DNA of 64,000 bases from Nguyenibacter vanlangensis (GTDB taxonomy: Bacteria > Pseudomonadota > Alphaproteobacteria > Acetobacterales > Acetobacteraceae), in contig NZ_JABXXP010000002.1 in assembly GCF_013376155.1 (NCBI RefSeq), positions 1 through 64,000 of the forward strand. Reading direction: 5' to 3'. The position numbers were made by a program, and so were the translations under genes. Each line of letters opens with the position of its first letter. Within the stretch, counting starts at the first letter, position 1. Below the pieces are notes generated by a model that saw nothing but the letters and a program-made list of their open reading frames with translations, ran no database searches and was not told where the DNA came from. Shown here in pieces: positions 52,501-61,573 of this stretch.

Positions 52501-53247
52501 TCAGCCGGCCGACTTGCCGCCGTCGACGGTCAGGATGTGGCCGGTGACGAAGCTGGCGTCGTCCGAAGCGATGTAGAGGATCGCGCGCGCGATCTCGTCG
52601 GGCTGGCCGATCCGCTTTTGGGCGTTGAGGGTCGCCAGATAGGCCTTGACCTCCTCGCCGCCGGTGAAGCGATCGAGCATGCCGGTCTGAATCGGTCCCG
52701 GCGCCACGGCGTTGACCCGGATGCCTAGGCTGCCGACCTCCAGCGCGACCGACTTGGTCAGGCCCTCGACCGCGTGCTTGCTCGCGGCATAGATCGACGC
52801 GCCGGCGCCGCCCTCGTGCCCGAAGGTCGAGGAGATATTGACGATGCTGCCGCTGCCCTGAGCCTGCATGACGCGCAGTTCATGCTTCATGCTGAGGATC
52901 GTGCCGAGGACGTTGGTGTCGAAAGTCGCGGCATAGCTCTCGGGGGTCTGGTCGACAGCCGGGCCGGGCGTGCCTTCGGTGCCGGCGGAATTGACGGCGA
53001 TGTCCAGCCGGCCGAAGCGCCTGACGGCCTCATCGACGAGGGCACGAACGTCGTCCTCATGGCGCACATCGGCGCGGACGAATTCGGCTTCCGCGCCGAC
53101 GGCGCGCAGTTCCGCGACGAGAGCGGCCCCCGCATCGTCGTGGCGGCCGGAGGCGACGATCTTCGCCCCTTTCCCGGCGAAGGCGAAAGCGGTGGCGCGG
53201 GCGATGCCGGTGAGTGCGCCGGTGATCAGAACGACGGGCGTAGTCAT
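52501..53247 (-). CDS. SDR-family oxidoreductase (FabG-like)
   Basis: 248 residues from MTTPVVLITGALTGIARATAFAFA (ATG 53247); the ORF extends 61 codons further upstream without similarity. GALTGIAR cofactor loop (Ala instead of the third Gly), NSAGTEG, and intact Y-A-A-S-K (YAASKHAVEGLTKSVALE). C-term FVTGHILTVDGGKSAG. Divergent from the LysR gene at 53,436, the likely regulator. Confidence 0.88.
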   Translation of the reverse strand: MTTPVVLITGALTGIARATAFAFAGKGAKIVASGRHDDAGAALVAELRAVGAEAEFVRADVRHEDDVRALVDEAVRRFGRLDIAVNSAGTEGTPGPAVDQTPESYAATFDTNVLGTILSMKHELRVMQAQGSGSIVNISSTFGHEGGAGASIYAASKHAVEGLTKSVALEVGSLGIRVNAVAPGPIQTGMLDRFTGGEEVKAYLATLNAQKRIGQPDEIARAILYIASDDASFVTGHILTVDGGKSAG

Positions 53248-53435
53248 GTTATTCTCCACTCGAAATAATGTTCCAGTTGGCCATGCCATGCCTTGATTGT
53301 CTGGCTCGGCCATCGTGGATTTCGGGCTTGCGTAAACTCGGCTGGACAATCCGGCCGGTGAGAGAGGAATAGGCTTGGAATTCTTCGGGGAAAAAGACTT
53401 TGTTTCTTGGGGTCCATGCTTGTAAGGCATGGATT

Positions 53436-54329
53436 ATGGATCTTCGTCATCTCCGGTATTTCATCGCCGTCGCCGAGGAAGGCAGCCTGACCGTCGCGGC
53501 GGAGAAGCGGCTGCATACCGCGCAGCCATCCCTCAGCCGGCAGATGCGCGATCTCGAGGCCGAGCTTGGGTGCGCGCTTCTGATCCGCGGTGCAAAGGGC
53601 ATTGAACTGACCGCTGCTGGTCGCGTGTTTCTCGACCACGCGCGCGCCGTGCTCGTCCAGGTCGAAGCGACGGTCGAGGCCACGCGCCGCGCCGCAGTGC
53701 CCGCCAAGCGGTCTTTCGTCCTCGGCTTCCTGACCGGCTATGAATTCGATTGGCTACCGGCGGTCATGCGCATCATGCGTGACGAACTGCCGAATACCGA
53801 GGTCGTACTTCTCAGCCTCTCATCGCCTGACCTGGCCGAGGGATTGATGCGCGGCAAGATCGACCTCGCCTTTCTCCGGCACGAACGCAACGCGCCGGGA
53901 ATCGTCTTCACGCGATTGATCGATGAGCCGCTGATCGTGCTGATGCCAGTGGATCATCCGCTCACGGCGCGCAGTGCCGTCACCAGCGAGGACATCATCG
54001 GGGAAGAACGCGTCGGCGTTCCTCACGACAAGTCCCCGGCGCTCAGGGCGGTGACCGACGCCTACGGCGCGAAACTGGGCATCGATCTCACGCCCGACCA
54101 CGATGTCGACAACCTCGCGATGGCGATGTCGCTGGTCACCTCGACCCGCGGCATCGCCCTGATGCCGCTCTATGCGCGCAACCTGCTGCCCCCAACTGTC
54201 GTCAGCAGGCCACTCGCCGGCGTGCCGCCGACGATCGACCTGTCGCTGGGCTACAACGAAGCCAATACATCACCCCTTCTCAAGACCATCGTATCGAAGA
54301 TCGGTGATCTCAAATTCGCCAATCCTTGA
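53436..54329 (+). CDS. LysR-family transcriptional regulator
   Basis: 297 residues from MDLRHLRYFIAVAEEGSLTVAAEKRLHTAQPSLSRQMRDLEAELGCALL. LysR winged HTH 1-60, effector domain 90-290. The MDLRHLRYF opening is typical of the HcaR/BenM-like group. Starts 188 bp from the SDR start. Its stop is 72 bp from the stop of dmmB, convergent, marking the border between the SDR/GST module and the methylamine island. Confidence 0.88.
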   Translation: MDLRHLRYFIAVAEEGSLTVAAEKRLHTAQPSLSRQMRDLEAELGCALLIRGAKGIELTAAGRVFLDHARAVLVQVEATVEATRRAAVPAKRSFVLGFLTGYEFDWLPAVMRIMRDELPNTEVVLLSLSSPDLAEGLMRGKIDLAFLRHERNAPGIVFTRLIDEPLIVLMPVDHPLTARSAVTSEDIIGEERVGVPHDKSPALRAVTDAYGAKLGIDLTPDHDVDNLAMAMSLVTSTRGIALMPLYARNLLPPTVVSRPLAGVPPTIDLSLGYNEANTSPLLKTIVSKIGDLKFANP

Positions 54330-54401
54330 GCGTCGGCTTCGGCCGCCAAGGAGGCACGCCTCGGCGCGGCGTGCTGGCGTGATTTGTGGAGTTCGCCTGT
54401 G

Positions 54402-55343
54402 TCACAGATCAAGCGTCAACGTCGCCCCCATCGTGCGGGAAACGCAGGTCAGGATTTCGGTCCCAGCCATGCGCTCCGCCTTGGTCAGGACGTGGTCACG
54501 ATGGTCTGGCCGGCCATCCAAAACCCTTACGCGGCACATGCCGCACGCACCGCCGCGGCACAGGCTGGGTACATCCACGCCGGCCGCCTCCAGCGCCTCC
54601 AGCAGCGTCTGGTCCGCCCCGACCGCGATGCGCCGACCGTCGCGCGCCAGCGTGACGGTAAAGGCCGCACCGCCTGCGGCTGCGGAAAAGCGTTCAAGAT
54701 GGATCTTCATGTCTGGAAAGCCGACCTGGCGGGCACATGTGGCCACATGATCCATGAAACCGTCCGGTCCGCATGCATAAAGCCGGGTCCCGACCGGTTG
54801 CGCGGCCAGCAGCGCCGGCAGATCCAGCGCCCTTCGTCCGGCATGAATCCGCACGTCACCCTTCAACCCGTCCGGCAGCAAGTTCGCGAACGCCGCGCGC
54901 TCATCGGGACGGCAGACATGCAACAGCACATAGTCTGCCCCGATCCGCTCGAGTGCCTCTATATAGGCAAGAAATGGCGTGATCCCGATTCCACCCGAAA
55001 CCATCAGATGTCGGCGCGCAGTGCGGACGATCGGAAAAAGATTACCGATCGACGCCACGTCCACCCTCATGCCGACCATGGCGCGGTCATGCAGGAACGC
55101 CGATCCGCCTCGGGCCGACTCCTCCCGCCGGATGATCACGGTCAGGCTGCTGCCATCCTCGGCCGCATTGACGATTGAATATGGATTTTTCCACCGCCGT
55201 GTCTCGTCCCCAAAGGCCAGCACCGCATGGCTACCCGCCGAAACCGGCGGAAATGGGCGATCAGAGGCCGTCAGGACAAAACGGCGCAACGCCGGGGCGA
55301 GGACATCGATCACCGCGATCCTGGCCGCAATAGTGCCGCTCAT
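54402..55343 (-). CDS. dmmB: Dimethylamine monooxygenase reductase subunit (DmmB-like)
   Basis: 313 residues from the ATG at 55343. Phthalate dioxygenase reductase layout: flavin domain with RRWKNPYSIVNA (51-61), NAD domain with GGIGITPF (117-124) and CGPDGF (191-196), and plant-type [2Fe-2S] domain with C262, C267, C270 and C300. Passes electrons from NAD(P)H to the oxygenase that demethylates dimethylamine to methylamine. Its start overlaps the dmmA stop by 4 bp. In known systems dmmC follows it; here the next gene is a convergent LysR. Confidence 0.85.
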   Translation of the reverse strand: MSGTIAARIAVIDVLAPALRRFVLTASDRPFPPVSAGSHAVLAFGDETRRWKNPYSIVNAAEDGSSLTVIIRREESARGGSAFLHDRAMVGMRVDVASIGNLFPIVRTARRHLMVSGGIGITPFLAYIEALERIGADYVLLHVCRPDERAAFANLLPDGLKGDVRIHAGRRALDLPALLAAQPVGTRLYACGPDGFMDHVATCARQVGFPDMKIHLERFSAAAGGAAFTVTLARDGRRIAVGADQTLLEALEAAGVDVPSLCRGGACGMCRVRVLDGRPDHRDHVLTKAERMAGTEILTCVSRTMGATLTLDL

Positions 55344-55879
55344 ATGCCGTCTGCCCGTGCCTCGGCAAACGGCCCCCGCCAGACCCCCAGATAAGCCGCA
55401 AGACGACGGGAAAAATGAGGACGCACCTCCAGCTCCGCCCCGCATCCGGCACAAACCAGATTGTCGCCTGCCACCGACGGCGCAACGGTGTCGCAATGCA
55501 CGCAGATCACCGGCCGCCCCGCGCCGGCCGGCGACGCCAAGGCCATCTCCTCGTCGCACAATCCGGCCGCGGCGCCCTGTCGTGCGACAGCGCTCAGAAA
55601 CGCTTCGCCGCCCGCACCATACAGACGCAGGCCGATATGCGCGGCATGCAGTTCACAGACCAAACTCTCCAGCAATTGCGCGGCCGAACGGAAATGGACC
55701 TCTGCCGCCTCGCGACTCGGCACCGCGCGCGAATCATGTACGACGCTCCAGATCTCCACCGCCGCCGGCCTCGGCCCGCCCGGCAGCGGCAAGTCTGACC
55801 GGTCACGTACCATCAGATGACGCCGCCCACGGGAATCCCACATCAGCGACCGAAAGGGAAAGAGACTGGCGGAAGGCAC
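55340..55879 (-). CDS. dmmA: Dimethylamine monooxygenase subunit DmmA
   Basis: 179 residues from a GTG at 55879 with AGGAG 6 nt before it; an alternative TTG at 55912 has no SD. The C-terminal part has four cysteines in two pairs, C126-x-x-C129 and C143-x-x-C146, followed by RPHFSRRLAAYLGV, the hallmark of the DmmA-like C-terminal domain, probably a metal-binding ribbon. The N-terminal domain has no other known relatives. Essential but poorly understood subunit of the DMA monooxygenase. It sits between dmmD and dmmB as in known dmmDABC operons. Confidence 0.85.
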   Translation of the reverse strand: MPSASLFPFRSLMWDSRGRRHLMVRDRSDLPLPGGPRPAAVEIWSVVHDSRAVPSREAAEVHFRSAAQLLESLVCELHAAHIGLRLYGAGGEAFLSAVARQGAAAGLCDEEMALASPAGAGRPVICVHCDTVAPSVAGDNLVCAGCGAELEVRPHFSRRLAAYLGVWRGPFAEARADGI

Positions 55880-55912
55880 ATCACTCTCCTGTTGGATTTC
55901 ACGTGGCAGCAA

Positions 55913-57046
55913 TCAACCCTTCACCGTGCGCTTGTACTTCTGCGGATCGTCGAACGGCAGGGAATGGGTAACACCGCCGATCTCGACCGCGCGCGATTGA
56001 ACGGCGACGGCATGCCCGTCGATCGCGAATTCCGGCGACACGCGCGCGATCGCCATCGTCCGGCCGGCCAGCGACGAATACATCGCGCAGGTCACCACGC
56101 CGACCGTCCGACCACCCGCCACCACCGCGGCCCCAGCATCGGGCGCCTGCTGTCCCTCCAGCAGCAAACCCCAGATTCTGAACCGTTCGCGGCCCTTGGC
56201 ATGGAAGTGCGCCGGCGCCCCGCGAAATTGCGTCTTGCGCGGACTGACGGTGAAATCCAGCCCCAGCTCCCATAGCGTATCCCCCGGCATATCATCGCCC
56301 AACGGATAGATTTCCGAATTATCATAAGGATAAAACAGAAGGTAGCTCTCGACCCTCAGGTAATCCAACGCCGTGAAACTGGTCGGCACGATGCCCATCT
56401 CGCGCCCTTCCTCGACGATGCGGTCCCAGATCATGGCGGCGTCGGTCGCCTTGCAAAAGATCTCATAGCCCCGTTCGCCGGTATAGCCTGTGCGCGAAAT
56501 CGTCACTGCTGCGCCGAACAGCGTCGTCTGCATATGATGGAAGTAATTCAATTGGCGAATGCCTGGCACGTGGCGTTCCAGGTAGACCACCGCCAGTGGT
56601 CCCTGCAGCGACAGATCATGCAGGTCATCGTCGAACAGAAGCGCGGCGTTGCGCCCGACCACCGCCTGGGCCAGCATTTCATGCAGCGTTCCCGCCCCAT
56701 GCACGACCATCCATGCATTGGGCCCGGTGCGGTAGAGCACGCAATCGTCGATGAAGCGACCCGCATCGTTCAGCACCGTGGCATAGGCAGAACGGCCCGG
56801 CGTAATCTTCGCCACGTTACGCGTGGTGGCGTAATCAAGGATCGCCGACGCGTGTGGCCCCACCAGATGCAATTTTTTCAGCCCCGACACATCCATCAGC
56901 CCGGCGCGCGTGCGGATCGCGACATAATCGTCCTGCACGTCGCCGCGATATGTCCACGGCGTCCCCATGCCGTTCCAGTCTTCGAGCGCCGATCCCAGAG
57001 CCCTGTGCCGCTCGGACACGGCGCTGATACGCCAGCTTTCAGCCAT
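55913..57046 (-). CDS. dmmD: GcvT-like aminomethyltransferase (DmmD-like)
   Basis: 377 residues, both GcvT domains: folate-binding domain (RTRAGLMDVSGLKKLHLVGPHASAILDYATTRNV; TVLNDAGRFIDDCVLY; SRTGYTGERGYEIFC) and the C-terminal barrel (ARVSPEFAIDGHAVAVQSR). Position directly before dmmA marks it as DmmD, which is thought to pass the released formaldehyde unit to tetrahydrofolate. It is 66 bp after gmaS in the same operon. Could also serve N-methylglutamate dehydrogenase, which yields 5,10-methylene-THF as well. Confidence 0.82.
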   Translation of the reverse strand: MAESWRISAVSERHRALGSALEDWNGMGTPWTYRGDVQDDYVAIRTRAGLMDVSGLKKLHLVGPHASAILDYATTRNVAKITPGRSAYATVLNDAGRFIDDCVLYRTGPNAWMVVHGAGTLHEMLAQAVVGRNAALLFDDDLHDLSLQGPLAVVYLERHVPGIRQLNYFHHMQTTLFGAAVTISRTGYTGERGYEIFCKATDAAMIWDRIVEEGREMGIVPTSFTALDYLRVESYLLFYPYDNSEIYPLGDDMPGDTLWELGLDFTVSPRKTQFRGAPAHFHAKGRERFRIWGLLLEGQQAPDAGAAVVAGGRTVGVVTCAMYSSLAGRTMAIARVSPEFAIDGHAVAVQSRAVEIGGVTHSLPFDDPQKYKRTVKG

Positions 57047-57112
57047 CTATCCTCTCCCGTTTCTTGGGCCGGCACATCACCCCGCGCGCGCCTGTTCCGT
57101 TCAGCAATCCAA

Positions 57113-58453
57113 TCAGCAATCCAACGTCGTCGCGCGTTCCCAGTCGGACAGATGCGCGCAATAATCCGCCCACTCTGCCTCTTTTTGCCACAGGTACGAG
57201 TCCGCCAGATCCTTTCCCAATTCTCTATGAAGAACGGTCGAGTTCCGGAATTCCCTGATTGCGTCCACTAGGTTCAAAGGCAATTTTTTCAACGCGCGGA
57301 CGCTATGCCCGTCGGTGTACATATTGATCTCCAGCGGCGCGCCGGGGTCTCGCTGGCTGCGAACGCCCTCCAATCCCGCGGCAGCCAGCCCCGCCTGCAA
57401 CAGATAAGGATTTGCCGCCCCGTCGGGCAGGCGCATCTCGAATCGCCCTCCCCCCGGCACACGAATCATGTGAGTACGGTTATCACCGGCATAGGTGACG
57501 GCGTTAGGCGCCCAGGTCGCGCCCGAGACCGTGCGCGGAGCATTGATGCGCTTGTAGGAATTCACCGTCGGATTGAATAACAGGCACAGGGCCGGCGCAT
57601 GTTCGATCAGGCCACCGACGAAATGATAACCCTCCCTGGACAGCCCCAGTCCGTACGCATCATCATCTCGGCCACGGCATATATTTTCCGCACCCTTCCA
57701 GAGCGAGATATGCGCGTGGCATCCGGTTCCAGTCAGATGGGGAAACGGCTTGGGCATGAAGGTCGCACGCAGGCCGTGCTTTTCCGCCACCGAGCGGACC
57801 AGGAACTTGAAGAACGTGTGACGGTCGGCTGTCACCAGCGCTTCGTCATATAGCCAGTTGATTTCATACTGACCGTTCGCGTCCTCATGGTCGTTCTGGT
57901 AAGGTTGCCAGCCCAGGCCCTCGATCGCATCGCAGATCTCGGTGATGACATCATAGCGTCGCATCAACGCCTGGGAATCGTAACATGGCCGCCGGGCATC
58001 GTCGTGCGGATCCGAGACCTGGGATCCATCTGGTGAAATCAGGAAAAATTCGCATTCCACTCCGGTCATCACCGTCAACCCATCGGCCGCGGCGCGGCCG
58101 AGTACCCGCTTCAATGTATTGCGTGGCCCCTGCTCAATCGGCTGGCCAGCCATCCACAGGTCACTGGCCAGCCAGGCGACATCCGGCTTCCACGGCAGCA
58201 CCGTCAGGCTGGCCGGATCGGGCATAGCCACCAGGTCGGGATCGGCGGGCGACAGGTTCAGGTTGGTGGCGAATCCCGCAAATCCAGCGCCGTTGCGCTG
58301 AATAGCGTCGATGGCGGAAATCGGTACCAGCTTGGATCGCGACACCCCGGCCAGGTCTGTAAAGGAGATGAGGAAATACCGGACATCGCGGATCTTTCCC
58401 TCGTCGAACAAGGACGCGCCGGATGACGGCCTGGACAGCGCATTGGACTTCAT
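57113..58453 (-). CDS. gmaS: Gamma-glutamylmethylamide synthetase (type III glutamine synthetase-like)
   Basis: 446 residues from the ATG at 58453. GS fold: metal ligands in GVECEFFLISPDG (E133, E135), GTGCHAHISLWKG and NPTVNSYKRINAPRTVSGATWAPNA, GGGRFEMRLPDG. Length, the missing adenylylation region and the mgs neighbours fit GmaS, which ligates methylamine to glutamate with ATP. Plain GlnT is the alternative, but adjacency to mgsABC and dmm genes favours GmaS. Seven bp after mgsC. Confidence 0.85.
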   Translation of the reverse strand: MKSNALSRPSSGASLFDEGKIRDVRYFLISFTDLAGVSRSKLVPISAIDAIQRNGAGFAGFATNLNLSPADPDLVAMPDPASLTVLPWKPDVAWLASDLWMAGQPIEQGPRNTLKRVLGRAAADGLTVMTGVECEFFLISPDGSQVSDPHDDARRPCYDSQALMRRYDVITEICDAIEGLGWQPYQNDHEDANGQYEINWLYDEALVTADRHTFFKFLVRSVAEKHGLRATFMPKPFPHLTGTGCHAHISLWKGAENICRGRDDDAYGLGLSREGYHFVGGLIEHAPALCLLFNPTVNSYKRINAPRTVSGATWAPNAVTYAGDNRTHMIRVPGGGRFEMRLPDGAANPYLLQAGLAAAGLEGVRSQRDPGAPLEINMYTDGHSVRALKKLPLNLVDAIREFRNSTVLHRELGKDLADSYLWQKEAEWADYCAHLSDWERATTLDC

Positions 58454-58460
58454 GACCGCC

Positions 58461-59831
58461 CTATCCCGCTGATTGCGGCGTCTTGCCGGGGAACCAGTCG
58501 GTACCGGCCAGCGGCACACGCGTCATCGCCGCCGCCTCCATCGTCAGCGCCACCATGTCCTCGGGTTCCAGGTTGTGCAAATGACTCTTGCCGCAGGCTC
58601 GGGCGATCGCCTGCGCCTCCATCGTCATCACCGACAGGTAATTGGCCACACGCCGTCCGCCCAGGACCGGGTCCAGCCGCGCCGCCAGCATCGGGTCCTG
58701 GGTCGTGATCCCGGCAGGATCGCGCCCCTCCTGCCAATCATCATAGGCACCCGGCACGGTTCCCAGCTTGGCATATTCTTCGGCTAGTTCAGGAGCGTTG
58801 TCGCCCAGTGCGATCAGCGCCGCCGTACCGATCGACACTGCGTCGGCACCCAGCGCAAGCGCCTTCGCCATGTCGGCTCCGGAACGAATACCTCCCGACA
58901 CGATCAGTTGGACCTGCCGATGCATTCCCAGATCCTGCAATGCCTGCACCGCCGGACGGATCGCCGACAGGATCGGCAGCCCCACATGCTCGATGAACAC
59001 GTCCTGCGTCGCGGCGGTCCCGCCCTGCATGCCGTCCAGAACGACGACATCGGCCCCGGCCTTCACCGCCAATGAAACGTCGTAATAAGGCCGACTGGCC
59101 CCGACTTTGACATAGATCGGCTTTTCCCACTTGGTGATCTCGCGCAGTTCGAGGATCTTGATTTCCAGATCGTCCGGCCCCGTCCAGTCCGGATGCCGGC
59201 AGGCCGAACGCTGATCGATCCCTTCAGGCAGATCCCGCATCTTCGCCACGCGCGGCGAAATCTTCTGCCCCAGCAGCATGCCGCCGCCACCCGGCTTCGC
59301 GCCCTGCCCCACCACGATTTCTATCGCGTCGGCACGGCGCAAATCGTCGGGATTCATGCCATAGCGCGAAGGAAGATACTGATAGACGAGGGTCTGAGAA
59401 TGTCCGCGCTCCTCCGGCGTCATACCGCCATCGCCGGTGGTGGTCGACGTGCCGACCGCGCTGGCGCCACGCCCGAGCGCCTCCTTTGCCTGGGCTGATA
59501 ATGCACCGAAAGACATGCCGGCAATCGTCACCGGCGTCTTCAGCGTGATCGGCTTCTTGGCAAAGCGCGTGCCCAGCGTCACCGACGTGTCGCAGCGTTC
59601 GCGATAGCCTTCCAGCGGATAACGTGAAATCGACGCGCCAAGGAACAGAAGATCGTCGAAATGCGGCAGTTTGCGCTTGGTCCCGGCGCCACGGATATCA
59701 TAGATACCTGTCGCCCCGGCACGCTGGATTTCCGAAATCGCATAAGGATCGAAGGTTGCCGAAAAACGTGGAACAGTACGCGGTATTTCCTGTTCAGTGC
59801 TCTGAGCGGCTCCAGAATCGCGTGTCGTCAT
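58461..59831 (-). CDS. mgsC: N-methylglutamate synthase subunit MgsC (FMN domain)
   Basis: 456 residues from MTTRDSGAAQ (ATG 59831, GAGGGG upstream). Glutamate synthase FMN-barrel: ITLKTPVTIAGMSFGALS, TTTGDGGMTPEERG, VGQGAKPGGGGMLLGQKI, KVGASRPYYDVSLAVKAGADVVVLDGMQGGTAA, LIVSGGIRSGADMAKALALGADAVSIGTAA. The usual [3Fe-4S] cysteine triplet of glutamate synthase is absent; the aligned stretch is EGRDPAGITTQDP, as is normal for Mgs/GlxD-type subunits. Makes N-methylglutamate from methylamine and glutamate. Seven bp after mgsB. Confidence 0.88.
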   Translation of the reverse strand: MTTRDSGAAQSTEQEIPRTVPRFSATFDPYAISEIQRAGATGIYDIRGAGTKRKLPHFDDLLFLGASISRYPLEGYRERCDTSVTLGTRFAKKPITLKTPVTIAGMSFGALSAQAKEALGRGASAVGTSTTTGDGGMTPEERGHSQTLVYQYLPSRYGMNPDDLRRADAIEIVVGQGAKPGGGGMLLGQKISPRVAKMRDLPEGIDQRSACRHPDWTGPDDLEIKILELREITKWEKPIYVKVGASRPYYDVSLAVKAGADVVVLDGMQGGTAATQDVFIEHVGLPILSAIRPAVQALQDLGMHRQVQLIVSGGIRSGADMAKALALGADAVSIGTAALIALGDNAPELAEEYAKLGTVPGAYDDWQEGRDPAGITTQDPMLAARLDPVLGGRRVANYLSVMTMEAQAIARACGKSHLHNLEPEDMVALTMEAAAMTRVPLAGTDWFPGKTPQSAG

Positions 59832-59838
59832 GGTCCCC

Positions 59839-60549
59839 TCAGTAGACATTCGCGTGATCGACATGGAAGTGATACAAACGCCGGGCCGAACCATAGAGCG
59901 TGAAGTCTTCGGCCGACATGTCCGCAATCCCCGCCGCTGTCAGCAACCCTTCCAAGCGCACGCGGTCCTCATGGGTCATGTCCTTGCGCTCGCAATCCGC
60001 GCCCAGATTCGTGACCGTGCCGCGCACGAACAACCTGGCCTCGTACAGGCTGTCGCCGAATGCCTCACCTGCGTCGCCGCAAACGACCAGCGCGCCGGAC
60101 TGCGCCATGAAAGCACTCATATGCCCGACATTGCCTCGCACCACGATATCGACGCCCTTCATCGAAATCCCGCAGCGTGCGCCGGCATCGCCGTCGATCA
60201 GCAGGAATCCGCCACGTGCCGTCGCTCCGGCCGCCATCGAGGCGTTACCTTTGACATGCACCCGTCCGCTCATCATGTTTTCGGCGACGCCGGGTCCGGC
60301 ATTGCCTTCGACGATCACCGTCGCGGCCTTGTTCATGCCCGCAGCGTAATAGCCGACATTGCCTTCGATGGTGACATGCACGGGCGCATCCAGCCCAACC
60401 GCAATCGCATGCTGACCACGCGGATTTTTCAGCCGGTACGGATGCTGACTGCCCCGGCGGCCGGCCTGCAGCAATGCGTTGACCTCGCGCAGCGGCTGCA
60501 CTGCAAGATCGATTATCGTGGTATCCTCACGGGTAGATGCGGAAATCAT
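59839..60549 (-). CDS. mgsB: N-methylglutamate synthase subunit MgsB (GXGXG domain)
   Basis: 236 residues, made of right-handed beta-helix turns with the glutamate-synthase gltB_C signature: IEGNVGYYAAGMNKAATVIVEGNAGPGVAENMMSGRVHVKGNASMAAGATARGGFLLIDGDAGARCGISMKGVDIVVRGNVGHMSAFM. Structural domain that shapes the ammonia/methylamine tunnel. Overlaps mgsA by 4 bp. Confidence 0.9.
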   Translation of the reverse strand: MISASTREDTTIIDLAVQPLREVNALLQAGRRGSQHPYRLKNPRGQHAIAVGLDAPVHVTIEGNVGYYAAGMNKAATVIVEGNAGPGVAENMMSGRVHVKGNASMAAGATARGGFLLIDGDAGARCGISMKGVDIVVRGNVGHMSAFMAQSGALVVCGDAGEAFGDSLYEARLFVRGTVTNLGADCERKDMTHEDRVRLEGLLTAAGIADMSAEDFTLYGSARRLYHFHVDHANVY

Positions 60550-61451
60550 GCGGCATGTTCCCAGTAATAGACCGTTTGCGGGGCCGGCTCGAAGACCCGT
60601 CCGTGTTCGACGCCGGGCAGATCGACCAGCGCGCGATATTCGGACCCGAAAGCCACGTAATCGTCGGTTTCGACCATCACCGCCGGCTTGCAGGCGATCG
60701 GATCACGCAGGACCGCAAAACCCGTCCTGGTACCCACAACGAAAGTATAGAACCCGTCCAGATCGCCCAGCGCCGCGTCCAAAGCCTCGTCCAGCCGCGC
60801 GCCCTGGCTCATGCGCCATGACAGGTAGCCGGCGGCGACCTCGGAATCGTTCTCGGTGGAAAAGCGGATACCCTCGCTCCGAAGCTTGCGGCGCAGAGCG
60901 TTGTGGTTCGACAGTGAACCGTTATGGACCAGACACTGGTCCGGCCCGGTCGAGAAAGGATGGGCGCCGGCGATGGTCACGGCCGATTCAGTCGCCATAC
61001 GGGTATGGCCGATGGCATGAGTGCCGGCCATTCCGGCCAGGCCGAAGCGCGTCGTCACGTCACGCGGCAGGCCCACGCCCTTGTAGAGTTCCATCGCCTC
61101 GCCATCCGCCACGACCACCGCGCCGAGCGCCAGAGCGGACATCACGTTGCCCACAGCGCCAGTTGCTTCGGCCGGATAGCGAATCACGACATGGTCATCC
61201 CGCCGGACGATGTCGACTACATCCCCGACCTTCACGGCCAGAGCCTCGTCCAGCCGCATGACCAGATCCGCGTCATCAGCCTCGATGCGCAGCGTCAGCT
61301 TCCGCTTACCCGGTGGTTCCGCGTTATAGATCGCGAAACCTGCACTGTCCGGCCCGCGCTCGGTCATCACATCCAACATCCGCGCCGTCAGTGTGCCCAG
61401 CTCCGGTCGCAGTTCGGGTTTTTTCAAAAACAGGCCGACAATGCCGCACAT
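60546..61451 (-). CDS. mgsA: N-methylglutamate synthase subunit MgsA (class II amidotransferase)
   Basis: 301 residues. The catalytic nucleophile is C2 (MCGIVGLFLKK), with RGPDSAGFAIYN, GHTRMATESAVTIAGAHPF and NGSLSNHNALRRKL, the full GATase_2 (PurF-like) set. In the N-methylglutamate synthase complex it supplies the amidotransferase module. First gene of the mgsABC-gmaS-dmmDAB operon; promoter region 61,452-61,573 carries the TTTTCC-N5-GGAAAA dyad. Confidence 0.9.
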   Translation of the reverse strand: MCGIVGLFLKKPELRPELGTLTARMLDVMTERGPDSAGFAIYNAEPPGKRKLTLRIEADDADLVMRLDEALAVKVGDVVDIVRRDDHVVIRYPAEATGAVGNVMSALALGAVVVADGEAMELYKGVGLPRDVTTRFGLAGMAGTHAIGHTRMATESAVTIAGAHPFSTGPDQCLVHNGSLSNHNALRRKLRSEGIRFSTENDSEVAAGYLSWRMSQGARLDEALDAALGDLDGFYTFVVGTRTGFAVLRDPIACKPAVMVETDDYVAFGSEYRALVDLPGVEHGRVFEPAPQTVYYWEHAA

Positions 61452-61532
61452 CGCCGCGTCTCCATCGAACCAGGTGTATCTGCGATGACCTTAGGCGTCG
61501 TGCGGTGCAGCGGTCAACTATAAAGAACAATT

Positions 61533-61549
61533 TTTTCCTATGTGGAAAA
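61533..61549. promoter_or_regulatory. Dyad TTTTCC-TATGT-GGAAAA before mgsA
   Basis: Perfect 6+6 inverted repeat with 5-bp spacer, in an AT-rich island, 82 bp upstream of the mgsA ATG and 25 bp after the XRE-cupin stop. It is followed by another palindrome, GAAAATTTTC at 61,545-61,554. Likely binding site of the XRE-cupin regulator encoded just upstream. Confidence 0.55.
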
Positions 61550-61573
61550 TTTTCTTCCGCCACGCGCCGGCGA

